Assembly (NCBI GenBank): GCA_036350795.1
Contig: JAZBNV010000131.1
Span: 1 to 64,000, forward strand
Direction: 5' to 3'
Source of the DNA: JAUVKT01 sp036350795
GTDB taxonomy: Bacteria; Bacteroidota; Bacteroidia; Bacteroidales; VadinHA17
DNA: 64,000 nucleotides
How positions within the stretch are numbered: the stretch's first letter is position 1; every line of letters starts with the position of its first letter. The position numbers and the translations under genes are program-made. The notes under the pieces are model-generated. The model saw only the letters and a program-made list of their open reading frames with translations. It did not search any database and had not been told where the DNA came from. Positions 1 through 7,331 of the stretch are shown here, piece after piece.

Positions 1-654
1 AGAAGGTGCAATAACAATATCTATAGCACCAATCCTGTCGCTGATATATACTGCATGTTTCCATGTCTTGCCACCGTCCCTTGTAACAAATATGCCTCTC
101 TCACTGTTTGTGCTCCAGAGTTTACCCAGTGCAGCAACATACACTATATCAGGATTTTCGGGATGAATGGCAATCTCACCAATATGCCATGTCTCACTTA
201 ATCCCCTGTGTGACCATGTTTCGCCACCATCATCTGATCTGAACATTCCTGCCCCGGGCATTGTAAAGTTCCGTGCCTTCTTCAGGCTTTCGCCCGAGCC
301 AAGCCATATGGTCTCGGGGTGGGAGGGAGAAACCGCAATATCGCCTATTCCCAGCACGGGCTGATTCTCGAATATTGCTTTCCAGGTAAGACCGTGGTCA
401 GTTGTTTTCCAGAGATTTCCTGACCCAAAGGCACAGTAAATTGTTTCGGGTTGTCCCGGCACGCCCTGGATTGCTTCTACCCTGGCAGAGTTAGTAACCG
501 GCCCCAGCTGTATCCATTCGAGCCCGAATTCAGAACTGTTTTTCTTTGCCATATATTCTTCAAATGAACTGAGCAATGGATTAGCTTCAGTCTGGCCGTT
601 GATATCCGGCAGGGTAATAATAAGGATCAGAGATAAGAGAAGTAGGTTTTTCAT
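1..654 (-). CDS. Secreted BNR/sortilin-type beta-propeller protein (partial, C-terminus off the window)
   Basis: Reading leftward from an ATG at 654 gives an open frame that runs off the window start, so only about 218 N-terminal residues are present. The first 20 residues form a hydrophobic signal peptide ending near DINGQ. After it come Asp-box repeats typical of sortilin/BNR propellers, for example WKTTDHGLTW, FRSDDGGETW and FVTRDGGKTW, each followed by a strand such as TIYCAFGSGNLW. Such proteins are exported and bind or process glycans or peptides; the substrate cannot be told from the sequence. It lies 10 bases downstream of the Crp/Fnr gene on the same strand and could be co-transcribed with it. 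A full-length relative lies at 21879-24953. Confidence 0.85.
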   Translation of the reverse strand, partial: MKNLLLLSLILIITLPDINGQTEANPLLSSFEEYMAKKNSSEFGLEWIQLGPVTNSARVEAIQGVPGQPETIYCAFGSGNLWKTTDHGLTWKAIFENQPVLGIGDIAVSPSHPETIWLGSGESLKKARNFTMPGAGMFRSDDGGETWSHRGLSETWHIGEIAIHPENPDIVYVAALGKLWSTNSERGIFVTRDGGKTWKHAVYISDRIGAIDIVIAPS

Positions 655-664
655 AGCTTTTTTA

Positions 665-1351
665 TTATCCGGCTTTTGAGATTTTCTCCAGTGCCTTCCT
701 GTTTGTTATTTTAATATCTTTCTTACTGAGAGATATAATATCCTCAGATGCAAACTCCTTGAGAATCTTAACGGTACTTTCAATCGATATATTTGCAAAG
801 CCGGCAATGTCTTTGCGACCGAGCTTATTAAAGATATCAGGGTATGCAAAATCAGCAATATAGATAATTGCTGTTGCAAGCTTACCTGCCATCTGCTTAT
901 GTGCCAGGTCTGAAATAATACCAAGGAGCCTGTTTTCGGTTTGCCAGTTCCTGGAAATAATTTTGTAAGCAAAATCAGTATTGGATTTTAAAAGGCCTGT
1001 TACTGCCTCCCTGTTTATCATACATGCCGATACATCAGTAAGGGCTGCAGCTGATGTTGAATATTCATCCTGCCTGAAGACAGCCGAAAAAGAAATAAAA
1101 TCACCCGGTTTTGCAAGTTGTGTTGACACCTGTTTGTCCCTGGTAACCTCGAGATAAATTTTTGCCAGTCCCTCTGAGATAAAAATAACATATGGCGCGT
1201 ATGTACCCTGCTTACAAATCGTTTCCCCGCTTTTGAAGTACAGGGATCTTGTATTGGTGGCAATATATTCCAGCTCTTCAGCTGAAAGGCTGTCAAAGCA
1301 GGCAAGATGACTGAAGCACTTGCTTTCTGTACTTTCTCCCGGGTTTTGCAT
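665..1351 (-). CDS. Crp/Fnr family transcriptional regulator
   Basis: This 228-aa protein has the two-domain Crp/Fnr layout. Residues about 20-125 form the cyclic-nucleotide-binding-like beta-roll (GETICKQGTYAPYVIFISEG, GDFISFSAVF). Residues about 150-225 form the winged helix, with a recognition region around GRKDIAGFANISIESTVKIL. Two cysteines near the N-terminus (C12, C18) plus C46 and one near residue 108 do not match the FNR iron-sulphur spacing, so the ligand is unknown. It is transcribed divergently from the thioredoxin/thioredoxin-reductase pair, and an 18-base perfect palindrome (1398-1415) lies between them, so it may control those genes and itself. A redox role is inferred only from this position. 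Confidence 0.9.
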   Translation of the reverse strand: MQNPGESTESKCFSHLACFDSLSAEELEYIATNTRSLYFKSGETICKQGTYAPYVIFISEGLAKIYLEVTRDKQVSTQLAKPGDFISFSAVFRQDEYSTSAAALTDVSACMINREAVTGLLKSNTDFAYKIISRNWQTENRLLGIISDLAHKQMAGKLATAIIYIADFAYPDIFNKLGRKDIAGFANISIESTVKILKEFASEDIISLSKKDIKITNRKALEKISKAG

Positions 1352-1397
1352 GTTCCTGTTTTATCAAAATTAATATTATCCTCAGAACTTGTCTAAT

Positions 1398-1415
1398 TTC
1401 AATTTTAAAATTGAA
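1398..1415. promoter_or_regulatory. 18-bp perfect palindrome, candidate operator
   Basis: TTCAATTTTAAAATTGAA reads identically on both strands and lies between the divergent Crp/Fnr gene and the thioredoxin gene. The TTCAA-N8-TTGAA half-site geometry resembles Crp/Fnr operators in general form. Binding by the neighbouring regulator is inferred. Confidence 0.5.
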
Positions 1416-1457
1416 TTCTTTCAGTACAGGAGCCGGCTCTATATTCAATCTTAAAAG

Positions 1458-1465
1458 TACTTTTG
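1458..1465 (+). promoter_or_regulatory. Bacteroidota -7 element for the thioredoxin genes
   Basis: TACTTTTG matches TAnnTTTG and lies 28 bases before the ATG at 1494. No clear -33 element is visible, so the promoter may need an activator. Confidence 0.5.
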
Positions 1466-1493
1466 CGGCAATATTAATGTAAAAATTATAATT

Positions 1494-1865
1494 ATGCTAC
1501 AAACTAATTTAAAGGAGTTTCAAACTGCACAGGAATTGCAGGATTATATAAATAGTAATGAGAACGTAATGGTCTGTTGCGGAAGGATGGGTCCGATGTG
1601 CATACCTGTTTATGATGTTATGGAAGAGCTTGAAGATGAAGAAGATTATTCAAACGTAAAATTTGCAGTAATGGCTTTTGATAACCCTGAAGCTCATATT
1701 ATCAGGAATGCACCTGAATGCACTACCTTTATGGGTCTCCCATTTACCATGTATTACAGGAATGGTAAAGTTGCCAGTGCTACTTCGAGCATTCAGAGCC
1801 GTGATCAGATATGTGATATTCTTGACTCCGAGTTCAGCAGGGAAGGATTAAATAAAGCTGTTTAA
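1494..1865 (+). CDS. Atypical thioredoxin-fold protein with CGRMGPMC site
   Basis: The 123-aa protein shows a thioredoxin layout. A hydrophobic strand (residues 24-28) leads into C28-C-G-R-M-G-P-M-C36-IP, then a helix (VYDVMEEL), and later the cis-proline loop MGLPFTMYYRNGK, which corresponds to the IPTLLLFKNG region of thioredoxin. The canonical WCGPC is absent. Three cysteines (28, 29, 36) surround a GPM segment, and one more lies at ECTTF. The family match therefore rests on fold pattern and on position: trxB follows after 13 bases. It most likely passes electrons from, or is regulated by, that reductase. It could instead be a redox sensor or a metal-binding thioredoxin fold. Transcription probably starts at the -7 element at 1458. 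Confidence 0.75.
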   Translation: MLQTNLKEFQTAQELQDYINSNENVMVCCGRMGPMCIPVYDVMEELEDEEDYSNVKFAVMAFDNPEAHIIRNAPECTTFMGLPFTMYYRNGKVASATSSIQSRDQICDILDSEFSREGLNKAV

Positions 1866-1878
1866 GAAGACTTCAGCT

Positions 1879-2811
1879 ATGGAGCAGGATAAAATATATG
1901 ACCTGATAATCCTGGGAGCAGGACCTGCCGGTTTAACAGCAGGCATATATGCGTCGCGTGGAAAACTCAGTACATTGATTCTGAATGAAGGTGCTGTTGG
2001 AGGACAGGTTACACTTACCAACGAGATTGCCAACTACCCGGGAGTGGAAACAACAGCCGGCTACTCCCTGGTGGGTACAATGAAGAAGCAGGCTAAAAGC
2101 TTCGGGTGCCAGATCAAGTCAAATATAAAAGTAACAGGACTGGATCTGAATGCTGATGTAAAAAGCATAACTGTTAATAACGGGGTGGTTTACAGGGCCA
2201 GGTCAGTAATACTTTCGCCCGGAGGAAAGCCGAGAATGTTAAATATTCCCGGTGAAGAGGAATTCAAGGGTAAGGGCGTATCGTACTGTGCAACCTGTGA
2301 TGGCGACTTTTTTACCGGGAAACATGTTATAGTTGTTGGTGGCGGTAATTCAGCACTTGAAGAAGCAGTTTCACTAACAAAGTACGCCAGTAAAGTAACA
2401 ATAGTGCACCAGTTTGATCATTTCCAGGCTTTTGAGCATGCAGTAGAGGAGGCCAGGAATAACAGTAAAATTGAAATAATCCTTCAGTCTGAACTTCGCC
2501 GGATACAGGGCGAAAATAAGGTACAGAGTGTTGTAGTTGAACATCTTGTTTCAGGTAAACAATATGAGATTGAAGCCGATGGTGTTTTTGTATTTATAGG
2601 CTACTTGCCCAACACATCCTTTTTTGTGAATACGGTTTCTACAAATACAGCAGGAGAGATTATTGTAACACCCGAGATGGAAACCAGTATTAAGGGTGTT
2701 TTTGCTGCAGGTGACTCAATCCGCAAGAGGTACAGGCAGGTAACCACAGCAGTATCTGATGGTACAATTGCAGCATTATCTGCATCTGAATATATCAGGA
2801 CACAGGTTTAA
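1879..2811 (+). CDS. trxB: Thioredoxin reductase-like flavoprotein lacking the NADPH-phosphate motif
   Basis: The 310-aa protein has the low-molecular-weight thioredoxin reductase architecture. It has an FAD dinucleotide fold (GAGPAG, 13-18), the redox-active C137-A-T-C140 followed by DGDFF, a second nucleotide fold (GGGNSA, 154-159), and the terminal FAD motif GVFAAGDS. In NADPH-dependent enzymes the second fold is followed by HRRxxxR, which holds the 2'-phosphate of NADPH. Here the matching stretch is H177-QFDHFQA184, so all three arginines are replaced. This suggests NADH, or a ferredoxin/flavin donor as in the known NADPH-independent members of the family. The partner is probably the unusual thioredoxin directly upstream. 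The name trxB reflects family membership, not a proven cofactor. Confidence 0.85.
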   Translation: MEQDKIYDLIILGAGPAGLTAGIYASRGKLSTLILNEGAVGGQVTLTNEIANYPGVETTAGYSLVGTMKKQAKSFGCQIKSNIKVTGLDLNADVKSITVNNGVVYRARSVILSPGGKPRMLNIPGEEEFKGKGVSYCATCDGDFFTGKHVIVVGGGNSALEEAVSLTKYASKVTIVHQFDHFQAFEHAVEEARNNSKIEIILQSELRRIQGENKVQSVVVEHLVSGKQYEIEADGVFVFIGYLPNTSFFVNTVSTNTAGEIIVTPEMETSIKGVFAAGDSIRKRYRQVTTAVSDGTIAALSASEYIRTQV

Positions 2812-2839
2812 GGAATATATTTTAAGTGTTTATTTGCGG

Positions 2840-2882
2840 GGGTGTATCAGAAGCCGGAGCAATAAGATCTTCTGATACACCC
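2840..2882. terminator. Bidirectional hairpin terminator between trxB and the AOR gene
   Basis: A perfect 14-bp stem (GGGTGTATCAGAAG at 2840-2853 with its complement at 2869-2882) encloses a 15-base loop, midway between two convergent genes. There is no long T-run on either side, but position and stem strength fit termination for both. Confidence 0.75.
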
Positions 2883-2900
2883 TCCTGTATTTATTGATTA

Positions 2901-4706
2901 TTATATGGCAAAGTCCATATCAAGGTCTTTAAGTGCCTCCTCCGAAGGCCTGGAGCTTAGCTTATCCCAACCCCTGCTTTCGTAGTACGCATCCATATTC
3001 TTACTGAACTCCTCGCGATCGACAATGGCGCCGGCATGTTCTCCCACAGTGAACTTATTAGTAAAGAATTTTTCGGGAATTACATCATCCTCCCTCCTGA
3101 ATCCTTCCCTGTAATTAAACATCTTTTCCATTGTAAAGATCCTTGAACCGGCTTTGTTGAATTCTTCTTCAGTCCATTCCAGGCCTGTAATTGCACTCAT
3201 AAAATGCCTGTAATGAGTGTCGCCCCTGTACCATGAAGATGCAAAGCTGCAGGCTCCCAGGGAGTCGCGCAGGCAGGCCCCGTCCTGGCCTCTCATATTG
3301 CCACCGTTCATATGGCATGCACCCCTGTTCGATGTAGCATAGGTAACGGCCCAGTAGCTGCTTCCTACCGGTACATTCCATGCAGCAAGTTCATGACCTT
3401 TAACATGTATGGCATAATCTGAGGAGTTTTTCCCAATCTTCTCAGAAAGTGCCTTAACACCTTTGCCTGCCAGTAATCCTATACCTTCCTGCTTACACAC
3501 CTTGTGTATTATTTCCATGCTTGCATCTACATCTCCCCATTCCAGCTTAATTCCATCGAGGAAGCTTTTGTCGATGTCGCCTCTTTCATAAGCCTCCATC
3601 AGGAAACCGATTGTATTCCCGATCGATATTATATCAATGCCATAATCGTCGGCTACAAAAATCAGTTTCTGTAGCCCGGCAATATCATCTATTAGCAGAT
3701 TGGCTCCAAGCATAGTACCTGTCTCGTACTCCGGTCCGTCGTGCACCAGTGTATTATATCCTCCCTTGGCGTAGCCGCTCTTCTTGCATGCCAGCTGGCA
3801 GGCATAACACGCAAAGTCGCGCTTCCATATTTCTTTCCTGTTAGCCTCGGTGCCAATCTTTTCGATGGCAGTAAAGGTGCCTTCACTGTAGTTTTTTACA
3901 GCCTGGGTGCCATTGTCAGATGATGATTTCAGGGCATTGGCAGTACCTCCGTATCGCCAGTCCATAACGTTTTCATCCTTTTTCATAAAGGACGTTCTTA
4001 CGCTTTTAAGGAGTTCGTTATACTTTGGAAGATCTGCTATCTGTGGCACCTTTGATCCCCTTACCGCTACTGCTTTAAGATTTTTCGACCCCATCACTGC
4101 TCCGGTGCCACCTCGCCCTGCTGCCCTTGCCGCTGTATTTATTACACATGCCATAGGCACCTGTCTTTCGCCGGCAGGTCCTATATAACACGATTCCCAC
4201 CTCTCCTCGCCAAGATCGTTCTGGAAGATCCTGTCAAACTCATCAGTACCCATTCCCCAGTAAGCGGAGGCATCTTCAATGCTTACCTCATCGTCTTCTA
4301 TCCTTATATATACCGGTTTATCAGCCTTTCCGCTTACAACAAGTGCATCATAGCCGGCAAAGCGTAATTCGGGCCCGAAAAAACCACCCATATTGGAATA
4401 ACTCAGCGAACTGCCGTGTTTATACTTTGAATTAACAGGAGAAGTCCTGGGTGATTTTGTTACAACACATGTTCTTGATGATGAGGGTATTGGTAGTCCC
4501 GAAAAGGGTCCCGGCATAAACATGATGATATTGTCGGGCGACAGTGGGTCTGTTCCCGGTTTCACCCTGTCCCAAAGTATTTTGGCACCAAGCCCTCTTC
4601 CTCCAATAAACTTCCTGATATCATCCTCAGGTATTTTCGTAACCTTTATATCGCCTGACGACAGGTTAACTTCAAGCATTCTTCCAAAGTAGCCTTTTGT
4701 ATCCAT
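2901..4706 (-). CDS. Aldehyde:ferredoxin oxidoreductase (tungsten/molybdopterin family)
   Basis: The 601-aa length is typical of the family. The N-terminus (GYFGRMLEVNLSSG, FIGGRGLGAKILWD) is the characteristic AOR opening. GRGGTGAVMGSKNLKAVAVR (198-217) is the family's pterin-binding signature. C300-x2-C303-x3-C307 plus a later cysteine in GACSFASSW bind one [4Fe-4S] cluster. The family oxidises aldehydes to carboxylic acids with a tungsten or molybdenum bis-pterin and passes electrons to ferredoxin; the substrate is unknown. The gene follows the four-cluster ferredoxin by 2 bases, so the two make one complex. This subunit has no export signal of its own. Confidence 0.92.
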   Translation of the reverse strand: MDTKGYFGRMLEVNLSSGDIKVTKIPEDDIRKFIGGRGLGAKILWDRVKPGTDPLSPDNIIMFMPGPFSGLPIPSSSRTCVVTKSPRTSPVNSKYKHGSSLSYSNMGGFFGPELRFAGYDALVVSGKADKPVYIRIEDDEVSIEDASAYWGMGTDEFDRIFQNDLGEERWESCYIGPAGERQVPMACVINTAARAAGRGGTGAVMGSKNLKAVAVRGSKVPQIADLPKYNELLKSVRTSFMKKDENVMDWRYGGTANALKSSSDNGTQAVKNYSEGTFTAIEKIGTEANRKEIWKRDFACYACQLACKKSGYAKGGYNTLVHDGPEYETGTMLGANLLIDDIAGLQKLIFVADDYGIDIISIGNTIGFLMEAYERGDIDKSFLDGIKLEWGDVDASMEIIHKVCKQEGIGLLAGKGVKALSEKIGKNSSDYAIHVKGHELAAWNVPVGSSYWAVTYATSNRGACHMNGGNMRGQDGACLRDSLGACSFASSWYRGDTHYRHFMSAITGLEWTEEEFNKAGSRIFTMEKMFNYREGFRREDDVIPEKFFTNKFTVGEHAGAIVDREEFSKNMDAYYESRGWDKLSSRPSEEALKDLDMDFAI

Positions 4707-4708
4707 AA

Positions 4709-5401
4709 CTATACCTCCTCAAGCTTAAGGTTATACATCTTCATAATCATTTCTTCGGCAATCTGCCTGGCCGACATGCCTCTGTACCTGTAGGAATTAT
4801 CGAATTCAGCATATTTAAGTGCATCATATGGGCAATTCCTGACGCATTGAGGATCTCCACCGCAAAGATTACATATATTTTCGGGGCTTCCGCTAAGGGG
4901 ATTTGGTTTAATTACCCCGGCTCTCTGGTTTTTACAGGCAAAATAACAGCTCTGGCATCCTATGCACCTTTCAAGGTCATTTATAATAGTCCCAAGTTTT
5001 TCATCCCTGTACAATGCCTTTCTTCCTGTTTCAGGATGTGGCTCAACAGGGCAGGCTTCAATGCAGGGTGCATCGTCGCAAAGTGCACATGTTGAAGGAA
5101 TATCAATATCCGGGTTAAAGTGGTGCACCATAATGTTTGAATGACGCAGGTTAGCCAGTCCATTATGTTCAACACCATTAATGCTGACACGCAGTTTATT
5201 TTCTGCACAGACAGCTTCACAGGTTCTGCACCCGGCACATTTCTCAAAATCAACAATTATAGCCCTGATTTTATCTGTTTCGGGAGAATAGGAAAGCCTG
5301 AAGCCGTAAGAGCCAAGAATTACCAGTCCGGCACTTCCAAATCCAATACTGCTAAGGAAATGGCGCCTGGAGACGTTTTTGGTATTATTAATATTTTCCA
5401 T
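4709..5401 (-). CDS. Tat-exported four-cluster ferredoxin, electron-transfer subunit for the AOR
   Basis: From the ATG at 5401 the protein has 230 residues. A TTG at 5428 and an ATG at 5419 are possible earlier starts, but the Tat signal fits best with 5401. The N-terminus has the twin-arginine motif S-R12-R13-HFL followed by a hydrophobic stretch (FGSAGLVILGSYGF), so it is exported folded or held by this helix. Sixteen cysteines fall in four groups: CAGCRTCEAVC, CALCDDAPCIEACP, CIGCQSCYFAC and CNLCGGDPQCVRNCP. These fit four [4Fe-4S] clusters like the electron-wire subunits of DMSO-reductase-type enzymes. It is the upstream gene of an operon with the AOR gene. Export of the complex by the Tat route is inferred. 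Confidence 0.88.
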   Translation of the reverse strand: MENINNTKNVSRRHFLSSIGFGSAGLVILGSYGFRLSYSPETDKIRAIIVDFEKCAGCRTCEAVCAENKLRVSINGVEHNGLANLRHSNIMVHHFNPDIDIPSTCALCDDAPCIEACPVEPHPETGRKALYRDEKLGTIINDLERCIGCQSCYFACKNQRAGVIKPNPLSGSPENICNLCGGDPQCVRNCPYDALKYAEFDNSYRYRGMSARQIAEEMIMKMYNLKLEEV

Positions 5402-5519
5402 AGGCGGTTTTTTAATCATGGATTTCAATATACGCTATATCGGAAACATCAGCAATAAAAGTGATCGGCATAATATTACATATCGGAGCAGGTGCTATGG
5501 AGATTACTTTTTAAGTACT

Positions 5520-5527
5520 TATCTTTG
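5520..5527 (+). promoter_or_regulatory. Bacteroidota -7 element for mnmA
   Basis: TATCTTTG is a perfect TAnnTTTG match ending only 7 bases before the mnmA ATG, so the mRNA would have almost no leader. This supports 5535 as the true start. Confidence 0.6.
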
Positions 5528-5534
5528 CAGCCAG

Positions 5535-6734
5535 ATGGCTAAAAGGGTTGTAATAGGATTATCAGGCGGTGTTGATTCAAGCGTGGCAGCATGGAAGCTT
5601 ATCAGCGACGGTTATGATGTTATTGCCCTGTTTATGAAAAACTGGCACGATAACACCGGTTTGCTGGAGGCAGACTGTCCCTACGACGATGATATAATGT
5701 TTGCTGAGATGGTGGCCAGGAAACTTGGTATTCCTTTCCATAGTACTGACTTAAGTGGTCCTTACCGAAAAAGGGTGGTGGATTATATGTTTGGCGAGTA
5801 CGAAAAGGGAAGGACACCCAACCCTGATATACTTTGCAACAGGGAAATTAAATTTGATTCCTTTGTTGATGAAGCATTGAAGCTTGGGGCTGATTATATC
5901 GCTACCGGGCACTATTGCAGGAAAGAAACCATAAAGGGTCCAGGGGGTGATATTTACAGCTTACTGGCTGGCATTGACAGCAATAAGGACCAGAGCTACT
6001 TTCTGTGCCAGGTTACCCAGCAGCAGTTGTCAAAGGCTCTTTTTCCCATAGGAGAGATGAAAAAACCCGAAGTGAGGAGAATAGCAGATAAGCTTGGGCT
6101 GGCAACGGCACACAGGAAGGATTCGCAGGGTATATGTTTTGTTGGTAAGGTTGACCTGCCGGTCTTTCTGCAGCAACAGTTAAGTGCAAAAACCGGCAGA
6201 ACAGTTGAGGTGAGTGCAGACCTGGATTTTTTGAGCTGGCCTGCAGCTTTGCCGGGGAATGATACCACTCTTGAGGAGCTTGCGAGGATGAGCAGTCCTT
6301 TCGAATATAATCCTTCATCAGGAAAGACAATCGGAAAGCATAACGGGGCACATTTTTTTACAATTGGCCAGAGAAAAGGTATAAATATCGGAGGCTACAG
6401 CGAACCATTGTTTGTAATAGCCACCGACGTGGAGAAGAATATCCTTTATGTTGGCGAAGGCCAGTCTCATCCCGGACTTCTCAGGAAGGGCCTGTTTATC
6501 AGCAGGGAAGATGTACACTGGATAAGACCTGATATGGAGCTCAGGGAAGATGAATGCATTGATTACCTGGTGAGAATCCGCTACCGGCAGCCGCTCGAAA
6601 AGGCCAGGCTCTTTATGAAGAAAGAGGGGCTTTTTGTTATCTTCGAAAATGACCAGAGGGGAATAGCACCGGGGCAGTTTGCAGCATGGTATTCTAAAGA
6701 CGAGCTGATAGGTTCAGGCGTAATAAGCCGCTAA
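5535..6734 (+). CDS. mnmA: tRNA 2-thiouridine(34) synthase MnmA
   Basis: The 399-aa protein begins with the PP-loop ATP pyrophosphatase motif GLSGGVDSSVAAW. It continues with the MnmA signatures NPDILCNREIKFD (catalytic cysteine), ATGHYC, DQSYFL and DSQGICFVG (second catalytic cysteine), and a C-terminal tRNA-binding barrel (RYRQPLEKARL, GIAPGQFAAWY). It transfers sulphur to the wobble uridine of Lys, Glu and Gln tRNAs in the cytoplasm. The open frame extends upstream to 5379, but that part overlaps the ferredoxin gene on the other strand and has no family similarity. The ATG at 5535 is directly followed by AKRVVIGLSGG, and a -7 element lies just before it, so this start was chosen. Confidence 0.96.
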   Translation: MAKRVVIGLSGGVDSSVAAWKLISDGYDVIALFMKNWHDNTGLLEADCPYDDDIMFAEMVARKLGIPFHSTDLSGPYRKRVVDYMFGEYEKGRTPNPDILCNREIKFDSFVDEALKLGADYIATGHYCRKETIKGPGGDIYSLLAGIDSNKDQSYFLCQVTQQQLSKALFPIGEMKKPEVRRIADKLGLATAHRKDSQGICFVGKVDLPVFLQQQLSAKTGRTVEVSADLDFLSWPAALPGNDTTLEELARMSSPFEYNPSSGKTIGKHNGAHFFTIGQRKGINIGGYSEPLFVIATDVEKNILYVGEGQSHPGLLRKGLFISREDVHWIRPDMELREDECIDYLVRIRYRQPLEKARLFMKKEGLFVIFENDQRGIAPGQFAAWYSKDELIGSGVISR

Positions 6735-6745
6735 GACCATGACTG

Positions 6746-7237
6746 CTATATCCCGGCCAGTCCATCCAGGTTTTTGCCTTCGAGCCTGTATACCACCCAT
6801 TCATCCATTGCACGTGCTCCTATCGATTCGTAAAATTTTCTTGCCGGGTTCCAGTGCAGTACCCACCATTCAACCCTTCCGCACGATCTTTCTTTCGCCA
6901 GGGATGCAATATAAGTAAGAATAGCCTTTCCAACACCTTTGCCCCTGTGTTCAGGTTTTACGTAAAGGTCTTCAATATAGATTCCCGGCTTACCAAGGAA
7001 GGTTGAGAAATTATGGAAGAATAAAACAAAGCCAACTTCTCTTTTTCCTATCATGGCAAATACAACTTCCGCTTTCGGATTGTCTCCGAACAGGGAGGCT
7101 TCCAGTGTTTCCCGGTCTGTGACTACCTCGCTGGCAAGCTTCTCATAATCAGCAAGGTCCCTTATAAACCGGAGAATCAGGTCGGTGTCCTTTTTTTTAG
7201 CCTTCCTGAATGTTATTTCTGTTTTGTTTTTCATCAT
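6746..7237 (-). CDS. GNAT N-acetyltransferase, spermidine/thialysine acetyltransferase-like
   Basis: The 163-aa protein has the GNAT acetyl-CoA loop EHRGKGVGKAIL near residue 100. It also has the family features of diamine (SSAT-like) acetyltransferases: an ADYEKLASEV segment, GIYIEDLYVKPEHRG, and W-NPARKFYESIGA near the C-terminus. The likely reaction is acetyl transfer from acetyl-CoA to a small amine in the cytoplasm; substrate choice among polyamines, thialysine and others cannot be read. It is a single gene, convergent with mnmA (11 bases apart) and divergent from the AddA-like gene. Confidence 0.88.
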   Translation of the reverse strand: MMKNKTEITFRKAKKKDTDLILRFIRDLADYEKLASEVVTDRETLEASLFGDNPKAEVVFAMIGKREVGFVLFFHNFSTFLGKPGIYIEDLYVKPEHRGKGVGKAILTYIASLAKERSCGRVEWWVLHWNPARKFYESIGARAMDEWVVYRLEGKNLDGLAGI

Positions 7238-7317
7238 GATATAAAAATACGAATTTTTACCGGGCTCAATGTTAATATCTTGGTTCAGCTTCTGCCGTCA
7301 GTTTTAATAATACTGAC

Positions 7318-7325
7318 TATCTTTA
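7318..7325 (+). promoter_or_regulatory. Weak -7-like element for the AddA-like gene
   Basis: TATCTTTA differs from TAnnTTTG only in the last base and ends 6 bases before the ATG at 7332. The spacing matches the mnmA arrangement. Confidence 0.35.
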
Positions 7326-7331
7326 AAACTT

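Noticed and set aside
5379..5534. Upstream extension of the mnmA frame to 5379
   Set aside because: It overlaps the ferredoxin start on the other strand, lacks similarity to MnmA and lies before the -7 element at 5520; the ATG at 5535 fits the family start.
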